DNA of 64,000 nucleotides from Camellia lanceoleosa (Eukaryota; Streptophyta; Magnoliopsida; Ericales; Theaceae): the NCBI GenBank assembly GCA_025200525.1, contig CM045761.1, forward strand, positions 43,904,190 through 43,968,189, given 5' to 3'. A program made the translations under genes and the position numbers. Positions 1 through 11,197 of this stretch are shown piece by piece. Numbering within the stretch: position 1 is the stretch's first letter; every line of letters begins with the position of its first letter. Below the pieces are notes generated by a model. The model was not told where the DNA came from. It saw nothing but the letters and a program-made list of their open reading frames with translations, and searched no databases.

Positions 1-1221
1 GACCTACACTCGAGCGAAAAGCTGTGTCTCACGCTCGAGCGAGCATCAAGCGTAAATCTTGAGCATCCAGTATTTTTACTGTAGCACGCAATCCGCTCGA
101 GCGGAGATCCTCTGTCTGCATGTCCGCTTGAGCGAAGGAATCCTCGCTCGAGCGAGACCCCTGTTTTCAGCAAATTTTGTAAAGTGTTTTCTAAGTGCAT
201 CTTTGCATCCTCATTCCATCCTAGGCATTCTTAGGCCTAGTTTGAGGCATCTTAAAGAGGATAGAGATGTAGAACACGCCGAGGCAAATTTAGGGATTAA
301 CTTATTATCTTTCCCAACTGTGAAACTTAGTGTGTGTTCAATCTGTTAACTGTATAGGGTTGGCATTCCAAGGAGACGCTCTAGTTCATCAGAGCCCGTA
401 ACTCGTGAGTAACAATTGTGTAAAGATATGTTCAAAATGATTATCTTCAATACCGAATCAATTGGTCGAATCGATATTGTTATTGAATGAATGTATGTCC
501 TATATTCAATGCATCTTTGTGGCATCCTTAGCACCTCTGCATCTTATCTTTATTATAGAGATCTCTGTCGGTTCCCTCGTTGGAACCACTACTGTTTACT
601 GATTGATGGCCATCATTTACTGTTCGGTCTTTTAAGACCTACTGTTACTGTTATGCTAATGGATGTACCACATATGACTGATTGACTGAAAGACTGAAAT
701 ACTGATTTAATGAACTGTTTTCATTACTGTAAGGACATTCATTCTAAACCTCTTTACGCATTATGTTGTTCTCTGGGCTTTAGCTCACTGCTCATATATA
801 TATGTAGGTGTACAGGCACCGGATCAAAGCTAGAGGCATCGGGGTAAACTCCAATTTTGTCAAGCTAACCAATGTGCCTCACTGCGAGGTTCCGAGCCTG
901 CCAAGCTAAGGCTTAGGGGTGTTTAGTGTTCCCCCTCCTATACTGTTTTGTTTACTGTATAGACTGCACTGTATCGATTAATAGGGACTTGATCCCTGAA
1001 TGTTTGTAAATGTTTTGTATACTGTTCTGTACAAATGTATGAAAAATCTTTTTGGCATACAGATTGTCACAGCTCATTGGACATTATTTATTTACTGTAT
1101 TGGCTTCCGCCATGCCCCTGTACTTTGTTACACTGACTTGCTGTTAAGCAGGCCTTCGGTAACCTAGGGTTACTGGCCAGTTATGGTGCTAAACCCATAG
1201 GGGCGGGTTTGGGTCGTGACA
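1..1221 (+). mobile_element. LTR (family B), 5' end outside window
   Basis: This is the 3' portion of an LTR. It ends in GGGTCGTGACA at 1221, which matches, with few differences, the reverse complement of the left edge of the solo LTR at 7650-10430. Both copies also carry clusters of the palindrome CGCTCGAGCG (here at about 7, 32, 94, 125 and 145). A TATATATATATG stretch near 797 is followed by GTAGGTG, a motif also present in the LTR at 11198. No coding region is supported. The left end and therefore the target duplication cannot be seen, so whether it is a solo LTR or part of a full element is unknown. The 41 bases between it and the next element show nothing recognisable. Confidence 0.65.
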
Positions 1222-1262
1222 ACAAGATGGCAATGTAGATGCAAATACAGATACCGTGTGTG

Positions 1263-4200
1263 TGTAGACACCCCATTTTTGACCGTCCTCAAGACTTGGA
1301 CGTCACCGCTTGAACACTCGGTGATTATCCATGTTCGTGTTCGTTTGGAGTTCCCGGAGTTCTCGGCTACGCACCTTGCCTCAGGACCTCCGAACTTGAC
1401 CGTTTTGTGTCTGGTTTTGCACCAAACACTTGTGCTTTGCCTTGGAGGGGCAGGGAATGCCTTGTGAGGCATCCCCACACACCACCCGGCGATGGCTAGA
1501 GGCCACCGGCTGGTTGTTGCCATCGGCACTATATTGTGCTGTCGGCACTCTTTTGTGCGGTCGTGATCAATTTTGTCAAAATGACAATTTTGCCCTACCG
1601 ACTCTTGTCAATGCTTTTTTAGATATTTTGAGGCAGCTGTATGGCATTGGCTTCTCCTCCATACACGTGTATGGAGGGATGCCTCTCTTGTTTGGCTTAG
1701 TGACTAAGCTTACAAGATTGCCTCCTCTATAAGAGGAGGCCTTGTCTCCCTTGCTTTAGGGTTAGAAAGATTGGAGAAGAGAAGGAAGAGCTCTGGTTTT
1801 TAGGGTTTGCTTTGGTGTATCTAACCTATATCTATACCTCTTCTTCTCTTGCCCTTGTGTGTGTTTGTGTCTCATTATTGCACACAAGCACATAGTATTT
1901 CATCTTCCCTTGGCTATTGAGGTCCCAAGAGGTTGTTCTTGTTGTTCTTGACTGGTTTGGAGCTCAAGGAAGCAACAAAGTAAACATTTGTGAAGAAGGT
2001 CAACAAGGGTGAGAAACTTGCTTTATATACCCCATTCTTGCACTCCATTTTGACCTATCTTTGAACTCTTTTTGTGCTTGGTGTTTAATACAAAAAAGTT
2101 CTATTTTTTAGTCCTTTTGATAGTTTATTAAGGGTGCTTTGTGCTTTGGGGAAGTTTGGCCCCTCTTAGGCCTTGAAAGGCCTCATTTTTGTGCTATTTT
2201 GTTGAGCTCCGTGATTTTGGTGTTTGTTGCTCACCACTGAAATCTTGAGGGATTTCAGTGGTGAAGGTGATGCCTTGAAGTCCCAAGAAGGAGAGGGCCA
2301 CCCCCTCTCCTTGTTGTCCTTGAAAAGGACAAGTTTTGGCCTCTTGAGGAAGCCTATGTTCAAGTGTGTATTGAGCATGCCATGACTGTTTTTCATGCTT
2401 ATTATACCATGATATAACATGATTTTAAGTTGGTTTTGGTCCCTTATGCATGCTTAGCATAGTTGCCATGTAATGCCTTGTAATGCCCTTAACATGTCTT
2501 AGGTTGTTAGCCTTTATTTGAGCATGATTTAGGCTTAGACTTATGAATGTTTTGTGCTTATTTTGCCATGCTTTAGGTCTGTCCATGGTCGTTTGGATTG
2601 ATTTTGGCATGTTTAGTATAGCTCCTTTGCATTTGTGGCTTGCCGGGCTTGTACGCCTCAAGTATGTGAATGTGTGGCTTGTGTTTCTTGCATCATTTCG
2701 GTGGTTTGGAACCACCTAACATGTAATTTCAGTCCCTTTGGCATGCTCATGTGCTTGCCTAAGTCGCCTCTTTATTGCTTTGAAAGCATATGTTGTATGC
2801 CCTTCGTTTTGGCCATTATGCATGCCTTTGAATTTGAGTCACTTAGGTGCCATCTAAGTGGTCTTTTAGACTTAGTTTTATGTGTTAAAACTCTTTTTTT
2901 GGTCGCCTAATGCATGCCATGTATGGTTGTGTTAAGTGTAGTCCATTACCTCTTTGGTGAGCCTTGAGTACTTAGGCCTCTTTGCATGCTTTACTTGGTT
3001 TATTTAGTTGGTTTGGAAACCTTCTATAACATGATTTTAAAGCTTATATATGCATGTTAATATGTCCATGTTAGCCTCTTTTAAGTGTTCTTAAGAGTTG
3101 CTTGTTTATGCCTAAGTGTTGGATTATGTATGCTTGCATGTGTGCGTGTATTGCATACATCTTAGCCTTCACTTCTATGGCATTTGGCCATTGATTTTAG
3201 GCTTATTTAGAGTTGCCTAACCTATGTGCAAGTCCATCCTCTTGTTGCTTGCATATGCTCTTTGAGTGTTGTAATGTATTGGTAAGTAAATGCATGTTAG
3301 GACTAACATGATTGAATGAAGTCACATGCTTGTTTGCATGCTTGGACACCCACATTACACCTTGCATACTTGATGGTTGACATTGGTCTTTCATGCCTTG
3401 TATGTTTGTTAACTTGTATGCTCCTTTGCATTGGCATGATTGCATACTAGTTGACATGTCTAGGATTGCATCACATAAACATGCATGCTCTACCTCTTGA
3501 CCAAGTCATGATAGAGGCTTAGCACCCTTGTGTGTTTGTTTGGTTTGTATACATTTGAAATAGAAGTTGCACACTTGGTTCTTTGGGCCATCATGCATGG
3601 AAATGCGTGATTGGTGGCCCGAGAATCGAAGCACATGTCCCTTTGAGTCACAAATATGATAAGGGGCATGATTGGTGCACACATTGTTGGGATTACATTG
3701 CCATGCAAGTTTTTGCCCACTGCTGCTATGAGTTGCAGGTTCTGCAGACATTCAGTGCCGGCCAGCAGTATTTAGTGCCGACCGGCAGTCTATTGATGGC
3801 CGATGGATGAATTTTGTGCCGATGGCCACATATAGCAACCGGTGGATATTCTATTTAGCCGGTGGTGATCCCCAGCATCCAAGGAAGTAGTTCTGAGACT
3901 TTGGCAGTCTTCTGAGGTGAAAAGCAAGGAAAACAGAGGCAATCTAGGCATGGCAGTGCAATTTCGAGCGGAATCCAAGCGCGCGTGCATTGAGCCCCGC
4001 GAGGTTCTTTATCGCTTTTTCCTTAGATTAATTAAGTTGTTAATTTAATCAATTTGTAATATTTTAATTAGCTTGCGTAGTTAATTATTTGTATTATTTA
4101 TTTGGTCCCTCCGAGCGAGGGAAAATCTGTAATAAGTGTGGGTGAGTGGTGTGTATGTCTTCCAACCCCCATTTCTTTTTCCCTTTTATTTACCTGCTTA

Positions 4201-5140
4201 TGATGGTAGATTAGGGCACGTTTATTTTAGCATACCTTATGCAATGCATGCGTGCATCCATGCATTTGTTGATATGCATCGGGCTCGGTACATCATACAA
4301 ACTGCATTGTATTTTCAATTCCAAATTGAATACGTGCATCGAATAAAGTGCATTTCACATGCCATCTTTAGGGTTAGCCGAGCCTACTCTAAATTGCATC
4401 TTCGCCTGTGTTGCATGAGCCGTTTAACATGAACTAGGACATGCATATTTGCTAACTAGTTTATTGTTTTGGCATGGAGTACAATGTAAGTATTTATGCT
4501 TTAGCATATCGCATGCGTGTGAATGTTGACATGATAGTATGACTACCATGTGGCTAAATGCTTATATGAGATAAACTGCTTGAATGCCTGTGGGTGGAGG
4601 TTGGGTTGCTTGAGTTGGAAAACTCATTGAAATCCGTGTTTTAGCCTACTTGCGAGTAGCAAAATTCCAAAGCATTTTCAAAACGAACGGATATGCAATG
4701 TTTATTTCCAAATTAGGCAATCTAGTCTATACTTGTTTGCTGTGCGCATAACATAGTAATTCTAGGCTAATAATTGGAATAAGAGCATGTAATGTTTTCA
4801 AAATCAGATATCACGGTTAGTAGAGGCCGGTCTTCGGACCGGGCGAAAGGGGGTGCTCACAGCTGACCTTCCCCGATCGTACCCAAGCTCCCGAGCCAAG
4901 ACAACTTTGGTGATGATGGACACGTGGCCTTCGGCACCGAGTCAGGGTTTCCTAAATTTCCCATTTTAAAAATATTTAGGTGGCGACTCTGTAATCTGGC
5001 AAAGCAGTCCATGTTTCGCACTACTTTTCAAAAAATCTGTTTTCTCAAACGATTTGCCGGATTTGGACTTTTTGGTTCAGATGTAGAACCGTGACAATCG
5101 AGTCCGAACTGTAGCATAGAGGCCCACGGGCGTTGTTACA
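1263..5140 (+). mobile_element. Solo LTR, family A (3.88 kb)
   Basis: It begins TGTAGACACC and ends GTTACA, and is flanked by the 5-bp direct duplication GTGTG (1258-1262 and 5141-5145), which fixes both ends. A second copy of the family lies at 30841-34956. The two share the start, the promoter-proximal part and the last several hundred bases, including a TGGCGACTC motif followed by a conserved tail. No gag or pol is present, so it is best read as a solo LTR left by LTR-LTR recombination. LTRs of about 4 kb are typical of large Ty3/gypsy elements; the lineage cannot be set without internal domains. Short ORFs inside it have no family features. Confidence 0.88.
1656..1740 (+). promoter_or_regulatory. 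Hairpin-rich core promoter of the family A LTR
   Basis: Three inverted repeats stand in series. 1656-1677 is a perfect 22-bp palindrome centred on the G-box CACGTG. 1687-1716 is an imperfect hairpin with the perfect core GCTTAGT-G-ACTAAGC. 1720-1740 has 9-bp arms (GCCTCCTCT / AGAGGAGGC) enclosing a CTATAAG TATA-like box. CT-rich and GA-rich sequence follows, as expected just downstream of a transcription start. The other family A copy has an ordinary TATATAAAC box (31679-31687) without these arms. The promoter role is inferred from the TATA box and its position in the LTR. Confidence 0.6.
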
Positions 5141-6768
5141 GTGTGATCTGTAATAATCCACAGAAGGAATATATTTGAAAACAGTGGAGAACTGAAGTTA
5201 AAATAAAGAAATCAAGGACTTACAAAGTAAAACCAAAGAAGTAAATGCCGAAATGGGATTCGCCGAAGTCAGACAATGCTCTAATTAGAATGGAACTGCT
5301 GAGTGCACGTCGGAAATGGTAACCAGAGTTGTAATAGGAAAAACTTTGAAGGAATGGCAATGGAGACTTCTAGAGAGAGAGTGAAGGAAATTTTGTCCAA
5401 AAACGAAAAAGTGGCAAAACATTATGTAACTGCCTTAGACGACGTGCCTGTTAGGTGGCATGGGCAGCTTTGATGTGATAAAGTGGCGCGTGACTGATAC
5501 GAACCAACAAGGTGATGACATGATGATCTTGGTTGAGATGATGATCTCGGTTGAGATGTTGAATATAGATGGGACAGAACTTGTTTGTTCTTGGTTCCTG
5601 ATGAGTTGATACTAGGGTCTTGATGTTTTTGAATTAGTGAATCATGTGTGATCTCTATTAAGATGTTGGACCTGGATGAAATAAAACATGATGGTTCTTG
5701 ATTCTTGGTTCTTGACGAGTGGACATTTGAGTCCTTGTTTCGATACGTCAGTGAGTCATGATCTTGGTCAGAAGAGTATCTCTAGCATGTTGGAAGTTAA
5801 AACGATGTAGGTTCTATCACGTCAGGTTACCGAGGTAATAGAACTTAGGAGGTAGTTGTGGGGAAGTATTTTGAGATGACGTCACATGGCTAAGGTGAAG
5901 CTGAAGTGTCAGCTGAGATGCCATGTAGGCAAATCATGTTTGCCGAGATGTTTAAGGCACTGCCGAGGTATTCTACAGGGATACCAAAATCTGAGATATT
6001 TAGATAGAGGACTAAAGTCCTAGATGACATCAAGCTACCTATTTGGATAGAGATAGAACTCTTGAGGAAGTTCATCTTAATCTGAATAGTGTGAGTTGTG
6101 ATAGATGTTATTCTTGTAAAGGATAGAGTCCCGTGAAGTAAGACTTCTAGGGGGAGTTGGACACTCATCATTATAAAAGTAAAGCACCCTCGTTGATCTA
6201 AGGTATGCTTTTATTTGTGATGCTTTGACTTGTGCATTAAATACTGTTTTGATATCTGTGAGAGATAAGATTTACTGATTTGATTGTCAGAGTCCCCCCG
6301 GGTGGACGAACCACTGCGAGAATTCTTATCTTTTTGTTATAGGTTGTTGGGCTTAATCTATTCTACCGGTGTTCTCCAGCTGAGTTTCCCCTTTGGTTGT
6401 GTGATCGGAAATCGAGACCCACAGATTAACACACAGACCTTAATGGCCCCAGGAGCCAAGATTGGTCCAGTTTTGGAAAGAAGTTCAACCCAAAATAATT
6501 ATAAAAATTGAAGATCTATTCTAATTATTGAAAAGAAAAAAAAAAGAAGAAAAGATCTTGAACTCACGAGTACTACACACTATGGGAAGAAGTAAAATCA
6601 TAAATTTTGATGCAACAATCCTAAATATTTAGAAAAATACCTTGAAAATTACATCAATAGATTACATTTGTTTTAGTGTAAATTATATCATACCAACTTT
6701 AAATTTACACCATACACTTCACTTTCGAATAATTTTTGAAATATAAATTCTGAATATATAAATACCCT
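5141..6768. other. Non-coding stretch with probable LTR remnants
   Basis: No gene is supported. About 5520-6430 looks like a decayed LTR: the strings GCCGAGATG and GCCGAGGT resemble those repeated in the LTR at 11198-13404, a TATA-like TTATAAAAG lies at 6171-6179, and a CCCCCCGGGTGG block follows at about 6294. No matching partner or target duplication could be found. The last 250 bases (from about 6510) are AT-rich. All interpretation here is weak. Confidence 0.3.
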
Positions 6769-6949
6769 TAGGGCCTGTTTAGTAACGTTTACGTTTTCAG
6801 TTTATATTTACAAAAATTTTATAAATTGGTTTTTGTTTATTTTTTGTTTATTTTTAGAAAAACATAAACTACAAATGCGTTTGGTTTAGACAAATGTTTA
6901 AAAAAAATTTAAAATATAAAAAAGAGTGAGAAATAGCAAGTGGTAGCAG

Positions 6950-7649
6950 GTGGTGAGTGGAGACGAGTGGTGGCAGCAGAAGACAGTGTTGGAAAATGAT
7001 GGCGGGTGGTGGTGGCGAAAAACGGTGGTGGAAAATGATAGCGAGTGGGTGGTGAGTGGGTGGGTGGGGGGGTAGTGGTGGCGGATGGGGGGTGGTGGTG
7101 GTAGTGGCAAGCGGGTGCGGATGGCGGATGGCGGATGGCGAATGGCGGGTAGTGGTGGTGATGGGTGGGTGGTGGCGGTGGCGGGTGGTGGTAGCAAGTG
7201 GGTGGTGGTGGTGGCAGGTGGGTGATGGATGGCCGGTGGTGGTGGTGGTGGTGGGTGGGTGGGTTATAGTGATGGATGGTGGGTGGTAGTGAGTGGGTGG
7301 TGGTGGTGGTGGTGGTGGCAGGTGGTAGGAGGTGGTGGCGGGTGGGTGGCGGAAGGCGGGTGGTGGTGGGTGGTGGTGGTAGTGGTGGATGGATGGGTGA
7401 CGGTGACGGTGGTGGTAGCGAGTGGGTGGTGGTGGTGGTGGTGGTGGCGGCGGGTGGTGGTGGTGGTGGTGGTGGTGGTGGGTGGTGGTGGTAGGTGGTA
7501 GGTGGCAGATGGCTGGTGGTGGTGGGTGGTGGCAAGTGGGTGATGAGTGGTGGTGGCGGGTGGTGGCGGCGGGTGATGGATGGTAGTGGCGAGTGGTGGT
7601 GGGTGGCAGGAGGGTGGTGGTGGGTGGTGGTGGCAAGTGGGTGGTGAGT
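6950..7649. repeat. (TGG)n minisatellite-like tract inside the TIR element
   Basis: Some 700 bp consist almost only of GGTGG, GGTGGC, GGGTGG and GATGG units on the plus strand. The tract resumes after the LTR insertion (10436-10525) and a shorter form is present in the second copy (10980-11197). The G-rich strand has dense runs suited to G-quadruplex formation. Long ORFs read through it as His/Pro-rich (minus strand) or Gly/Val/Trp-rich (plus strand) peptides. They are artefacts of the repeat. Confidence 0.9.
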
Positions 7650-8159
7650 TGTCATGACCCGAACCCGCCCCCGTGGGTTAAGGACATAACCGGCCAGTAA
7701 TCATGAGATTACCTACGGCCTCAATCCAATCCAAACGTATTTTAACAGAGTTCATGGGGGCCAAACGGAAACAATTTGAAACTTTGTCCATAGAGCCGTG
7801 CTTATATGCACATCATTACATACATATGTTAATAACTCACAACAAAAATGCAATAACGTAAAATTCTGTACAAATAGGATCACTCAAATCTAAGTCAGCC
7901 AAACAAAACTATATATAGACACATTCAAAGACTTCGCCAACCTGACAAAACATAAATACATAACGAAAGGGCGAAGACGTGTCTCGGGCGTGAGACACAG
8001 GGCTGACTCTCCAAAACTCATGTTGTTCCTGCCAGACCTCACTGGGGCTGGGTTTGGGCTCCTCTTGGCTCACCTACAAACACATGAATGAGCGTGAGCG
8101 ATAGCCCAGTGAATAATATCAAATAAGAAGATACAACGATATAGGACAACATAATCCAA

Positions 8160-8455
8160 CCGGCCTTAGACCCAATTCATATTTCTACTTAACATACATC
8201 GAACAACATATTCCGAACGGCCTTGGGCCCAATTCGTATTTCTATTTAATATATATATAACAACATATTCCGAACGGCCTTGGGCCCAATTCATATTTCT
8301 ATTTAATATATATATATAACAACATATTCCGAACGGCCTTGGGCCCAATTCATATTTCTATTTAATATATATATATATAACAACATATTCCACATGGCCT
8401 TGGGCCCAATTCATATTTCTATTTAATATATATATATATACATACACAATTTAAG
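8160..8455. repeat. Tandem array, about 60-bp unit, five copies
   Basis: Each unit contains CGGCCTTGGGCCCAATTC followed by ATATTTCTATTTAATATATA and an ACAACATATTCC segment. Copies differ mainly in the length of the TA run, which grows along the array. The short minus-strand ORF across it repeats one peptide per unit and is not a gene. The array lies within the reversed family B LTR. Confidence 0.92.
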
Positions 8456-8505
8456 TCGAGTGACTGAGGGTTCAAACATACTGGCCTTTGGCCTATTTAT
8501 CTTTC

Positions 8506-8830
8506 ATTCTTGTCAAAACGGCCTCTGGCCCACTCATTTATGTCAAAATGGCCTTCGGCCCATTCATTCATGTCAAAACGGCCTTCAGCCCATTCATACT
8601 TGTCAAAACGGCCTTCGGCCCATTCACATTAGTCAAGACGGCCTTCGGCCCATTCATTTATGTCACAACGGCCTTCGGCCCATTCACACTCTCGCGTCAA
8701 ACTGGCCTTTGGCCCAATCATACTTGTCAAAATGGCCTCTGGCCCATTCATTATTTCTTCATTCATGTTTGTCAAAACGGCCTCTGGCCCATTCATTATT
8801 TCTTATCAAAACGGCCTCTGGCCCATTGCA
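8506..8830. repeat. Tandem array, about 30-bp unit, about eleven copies
   Basis: The unit is close to TGTCAAAACGGCCTTCGGCC plus CATTCAT and a short variable tail. Its core (GGCCTTCGGCCC) is nearly the core of the neighbouring 60-bp array, so one array probably gave rise to the other. GGCC-TTC-GGCC is a self-complementary hairpin motif. Units are contiguous with no unique spacers of constant length, which excludes a CRISPR-like array. ORFs here only reflect the periodicity. Confidence 0.92.
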
Positions 8831-9177
8831 ACTTTCATATCAAACATTGTCCACCATTCAAATTAATGAATTTACAAGACTTACATAGAGGTAAGCAATA
8901 GGACAACAACATATTCAAACATCTTTTGTTAAGATATTACTCACAGTGATCGGCTTGTGGATTTGCCTTGGAGCTTGACCCTACACATTTCATGAACACA
9001 AAAGGGTCATTAACCGTTCAATCCGTTCTTTAATTCACATATTCCTCTTTAGGCTTTATTCTTATCTCATTAGCCCATTTTATAATGCTCAATGCATGCC
9101 TAAGAGTGCTTAGAAGTGAAAGAGAACGGAAAACAGAACACATAATGCATTTTCCAAGTTTCAGAAAACAGGGTCCC

Positions 9178-9399
9178 CGCTCGAGCGTGGGATTCCCCAC
9201 TCGAGCGGACCTTTAAGTCTGCAGAAGTACTGGTTGCCTCAAATCCCCGCTCGAGCGTGAACTCTTCCGCTCGAGCGGACTTCTCCTACATAGCTCCTTT
9301 CGGCGTCAACTTCCCAACTTCGCCGAGCGCATCATGTCTGCAGAAAATATGCTGGGAGCTCGATTTCTCCGCTCGAGCGGCCATTCCCCCGCTCGAGCG
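9178..9399. repeat. Three pairs of CGCTCGAGCG palindromes, 20 bp apart
   Basis: The 10-bp palindrome CGCTCGAGCG, or a one-base variant, occurs at 9178, 9198, 9248, 9268, 9370 and 9390. Within each pair the start-to-start distance is exactly 20 bp. The family B LTR at the window start has the same motif at 7 (variant), 32, 94, 125 (variant) and 145, where the last two are again 20 bp apart. Function is unknown. CpG density in these blocks is far above the surrounding DNA. Confidence 0.85.
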
Positions 9400-10824
9400 G
9401 GCACCAGAATTCTGGGTTTCCCAGATTTTGTTCTTGAGTTCAATTTCGATGTTTCACTCCCATTTCTTGCATATTTTGGCTTCAATCTCACATATACATA
9501 TGCTAACATGCCATAGACCCCAAATTACAACATTAGGAAGCTCAATTTCTTGATTTGTCTACATGCATGTCCCAAAATGTGTCAACCCATCACCAACATG
9601 CTCAAATTCAAACATGCAAAGCTTACTCTTTCATGATCTACTCTTGTATGCAAGAAATACATATCATTCACAACTCATTTGGTGAAGAGGTGGTCATACA
9701 CATGGATTTCAAACAAGATTCAACATAGATTGCACACATTGAGCTTAAACATGGAGGATCATGGCAATTTCATGCATGCATGCCTTAATTGACCTTAGAT
9801 TCAACATGTTTGACTCAAACCTCTTACATACATACTAATTCATGCTCTTGACTATTAATCAAACTTGAATCCAGAATTCACAAACTAGAATCCATGAATT
9901 CACTTACTTGGAGGCTCAATTCTCTCAATCTATAGCAATTTCTTGAGTAATCTTCAAGATTTCCAAGTTGTAAGATCAAACCTCAATTGTGAGCTCTCCC
10001 TCTCTCTCTCAGCCGACCCTTTCCCTTTTTCTTTGAGTTAGATCAGCCAAGTGATTCAAACAAAGGGGCTTGAATGTATATGGCCTTTTATGTAAAGGCC
10101 CACAAACAATATAACCAATTATTTAAATAGCTTGAGCACTATGTCAACATTTTAATCTAGTTAATTTGACCCGAATCAATTTCCAATTAAATTTCACCGT
10201 AGGCTCTAAAAATTATGCCAATCACATTGGCGTAGTCAATTTCGAGTTTTATGGCCGATAAGGCCCTCAATTTATTTTCCAATGCAAATAATCAAACAGA
10301 TATTCCTACGGTGAACAGATAGAAATTCAAAACCACATACTTTCACATAACGGAACGCAAAATCATATCAAAACACATAATCACATCATATTAAGGACCA
10401 ATTAACATATTACGGAACAGGGGTATTACATGAGTGGTGGTGGCAGCTGGTGGTAGGGGGTGGGTGGTGGTGGCAGAAGATGGTGGTGGAAAATGGTGGC
10501 GGGTGGTGGCTAGTGTTGGGTGGTAAAAAAAAAAACTCAAAACTTAAAACGTAAACTCATTTTTTGAGTTTACATTTTTTTGTCAAATTTATAAACTGAG
10601 ACCATTGATTTATAAATCAAAAATTTACCAAATAAGTTTTTATTTGAGTTTTTAAAATTTTTGTAAATATAAACTGAAAATTGAAAACGTAAGTGTTACC
10701 AAATGTCACCATAGCATTTTTCAATTTTGTTTCATAAAACAAACGTATATGTACAAACAACACCACAAAAGTAGATGCAGTAGTAAATCAGACACCAAAT
10801 TGAACTTGATCAACCCCAAATATA

Positions 10825-11197
10825 TAGGGTGTGTTTGGTAACGTTTATGTTTTCAGTTTATATTTACAAAAATTTTATAAACTGGTTTTTGTTTATTTTT
10901 AGAAAAACATAAATTACAAACGCGATTGGTAATTGACAAAATGTTTAAAAAAATTTAAAAATATAAAAAAGAGTGAGAAATGGCAAATGGCGGCGGAAGA
11001 CGGTGGTGGAAAGTGGTGACAGTGGGTGGTGGGTAGCTGGTGGTGGTGGGTGGTGGCGGGTGGGTAGTGGTGGGTGGGTGGGTGACGGTGGCGGGTAGTA
11101 GCGAGTGGGTGGTGGTGGCGGCGGTGGCGGGTGGTGGTGGGTGGTGGCGGGTGGTGGTGGTGGGTGGATGGGTGACGGTGGCGGGTGGTAGCAAGTG
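10825..11197. mobile_element. Second copy of the TIR/TGG element, truncated
   Basis: It starts TAGGGTGTGTTTGGTAACG and follows the first copy closely through the AT-rich arm (the TTTATATTTACAAAAATTTT block, then AAAAAGAGTGAGAAATGGCA) into a shorter TGG tract. It ends abruptly at the LTR start at 11198, and no matching right arm is found beyond 13404. It was therefore cut by insertion followed by deletion or rearrangement. About 110 bases of plain sequence separate it from the first copy. Confidence 0.7.

Larger units (their letters stand above)
7650..10430 (-). mobile_element. Solo LTR, family B (2.78 kb), reverse orientation
   Basis: It starts TGTCATGACCCG and ends GGTATTACA, with the 5-bp duplication TGAGT on both sides (7645-7649 and 10431-10435). 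It interrupts the TGG tract of the surrounding element. Read on the minus strand it starts TGTAATACCCC and ends CGGGTCATGACA, matching the family B end at 1221. It contains two tandem arrays (8160-8455 and 8506-8830) and three pairs of CGCTCGAGCG palindromes (9178-9399). No gag or pol is present, hence a solo LTR. Confidence 0.88.
6769..10713. mobile_element. TIR element rich in TGG repeats, split by an LTR
   Basis: The left end (TAGGGCCTGTTTAGTAACG, then a block reading ACGTTTTCAGTTTATATTT) is mirrored in reverse complement at the right end (10640-10713). Removing the LTR at 7650-10430 leaves about 1.16 kb: two terminal inverted arms of roughly 100 bp flanking a G-rich TGG tract that continues on both sides of the insertion. 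There is no transposase, so this is a non-autonomous element. TIRs starting TAGGG(T/C) with GTTTGGTAAC are seen in plant hAT or Harbinger-like MITEs, but no target duplication could be recognised, so the superfamily is open. A second copy starts at 10825. Confidence 0.65.

Noticed and set aside
6869..7655. Long His/Pro-rich minus-strand ORFs and Gly/Val/Trp-rich plus-strand ORFs
   Set aside because: They are readings of the TGG repeat in every frame; the lack of stops follows from composition. The same holds for 10945-11222.
8506..8830. CRISPR-like look of the 30-bp array
   Set aside because: There are no unique spacers of even length, no cas genes, and the setting is a plant LTR.
8166..8901. 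ORFs with repeated peptides in the LTR arrays
   Set aside because: They repeat one peptide per tandem unit in several frames at once, which is what a stop-free repeat unit gives, and no family features are present.
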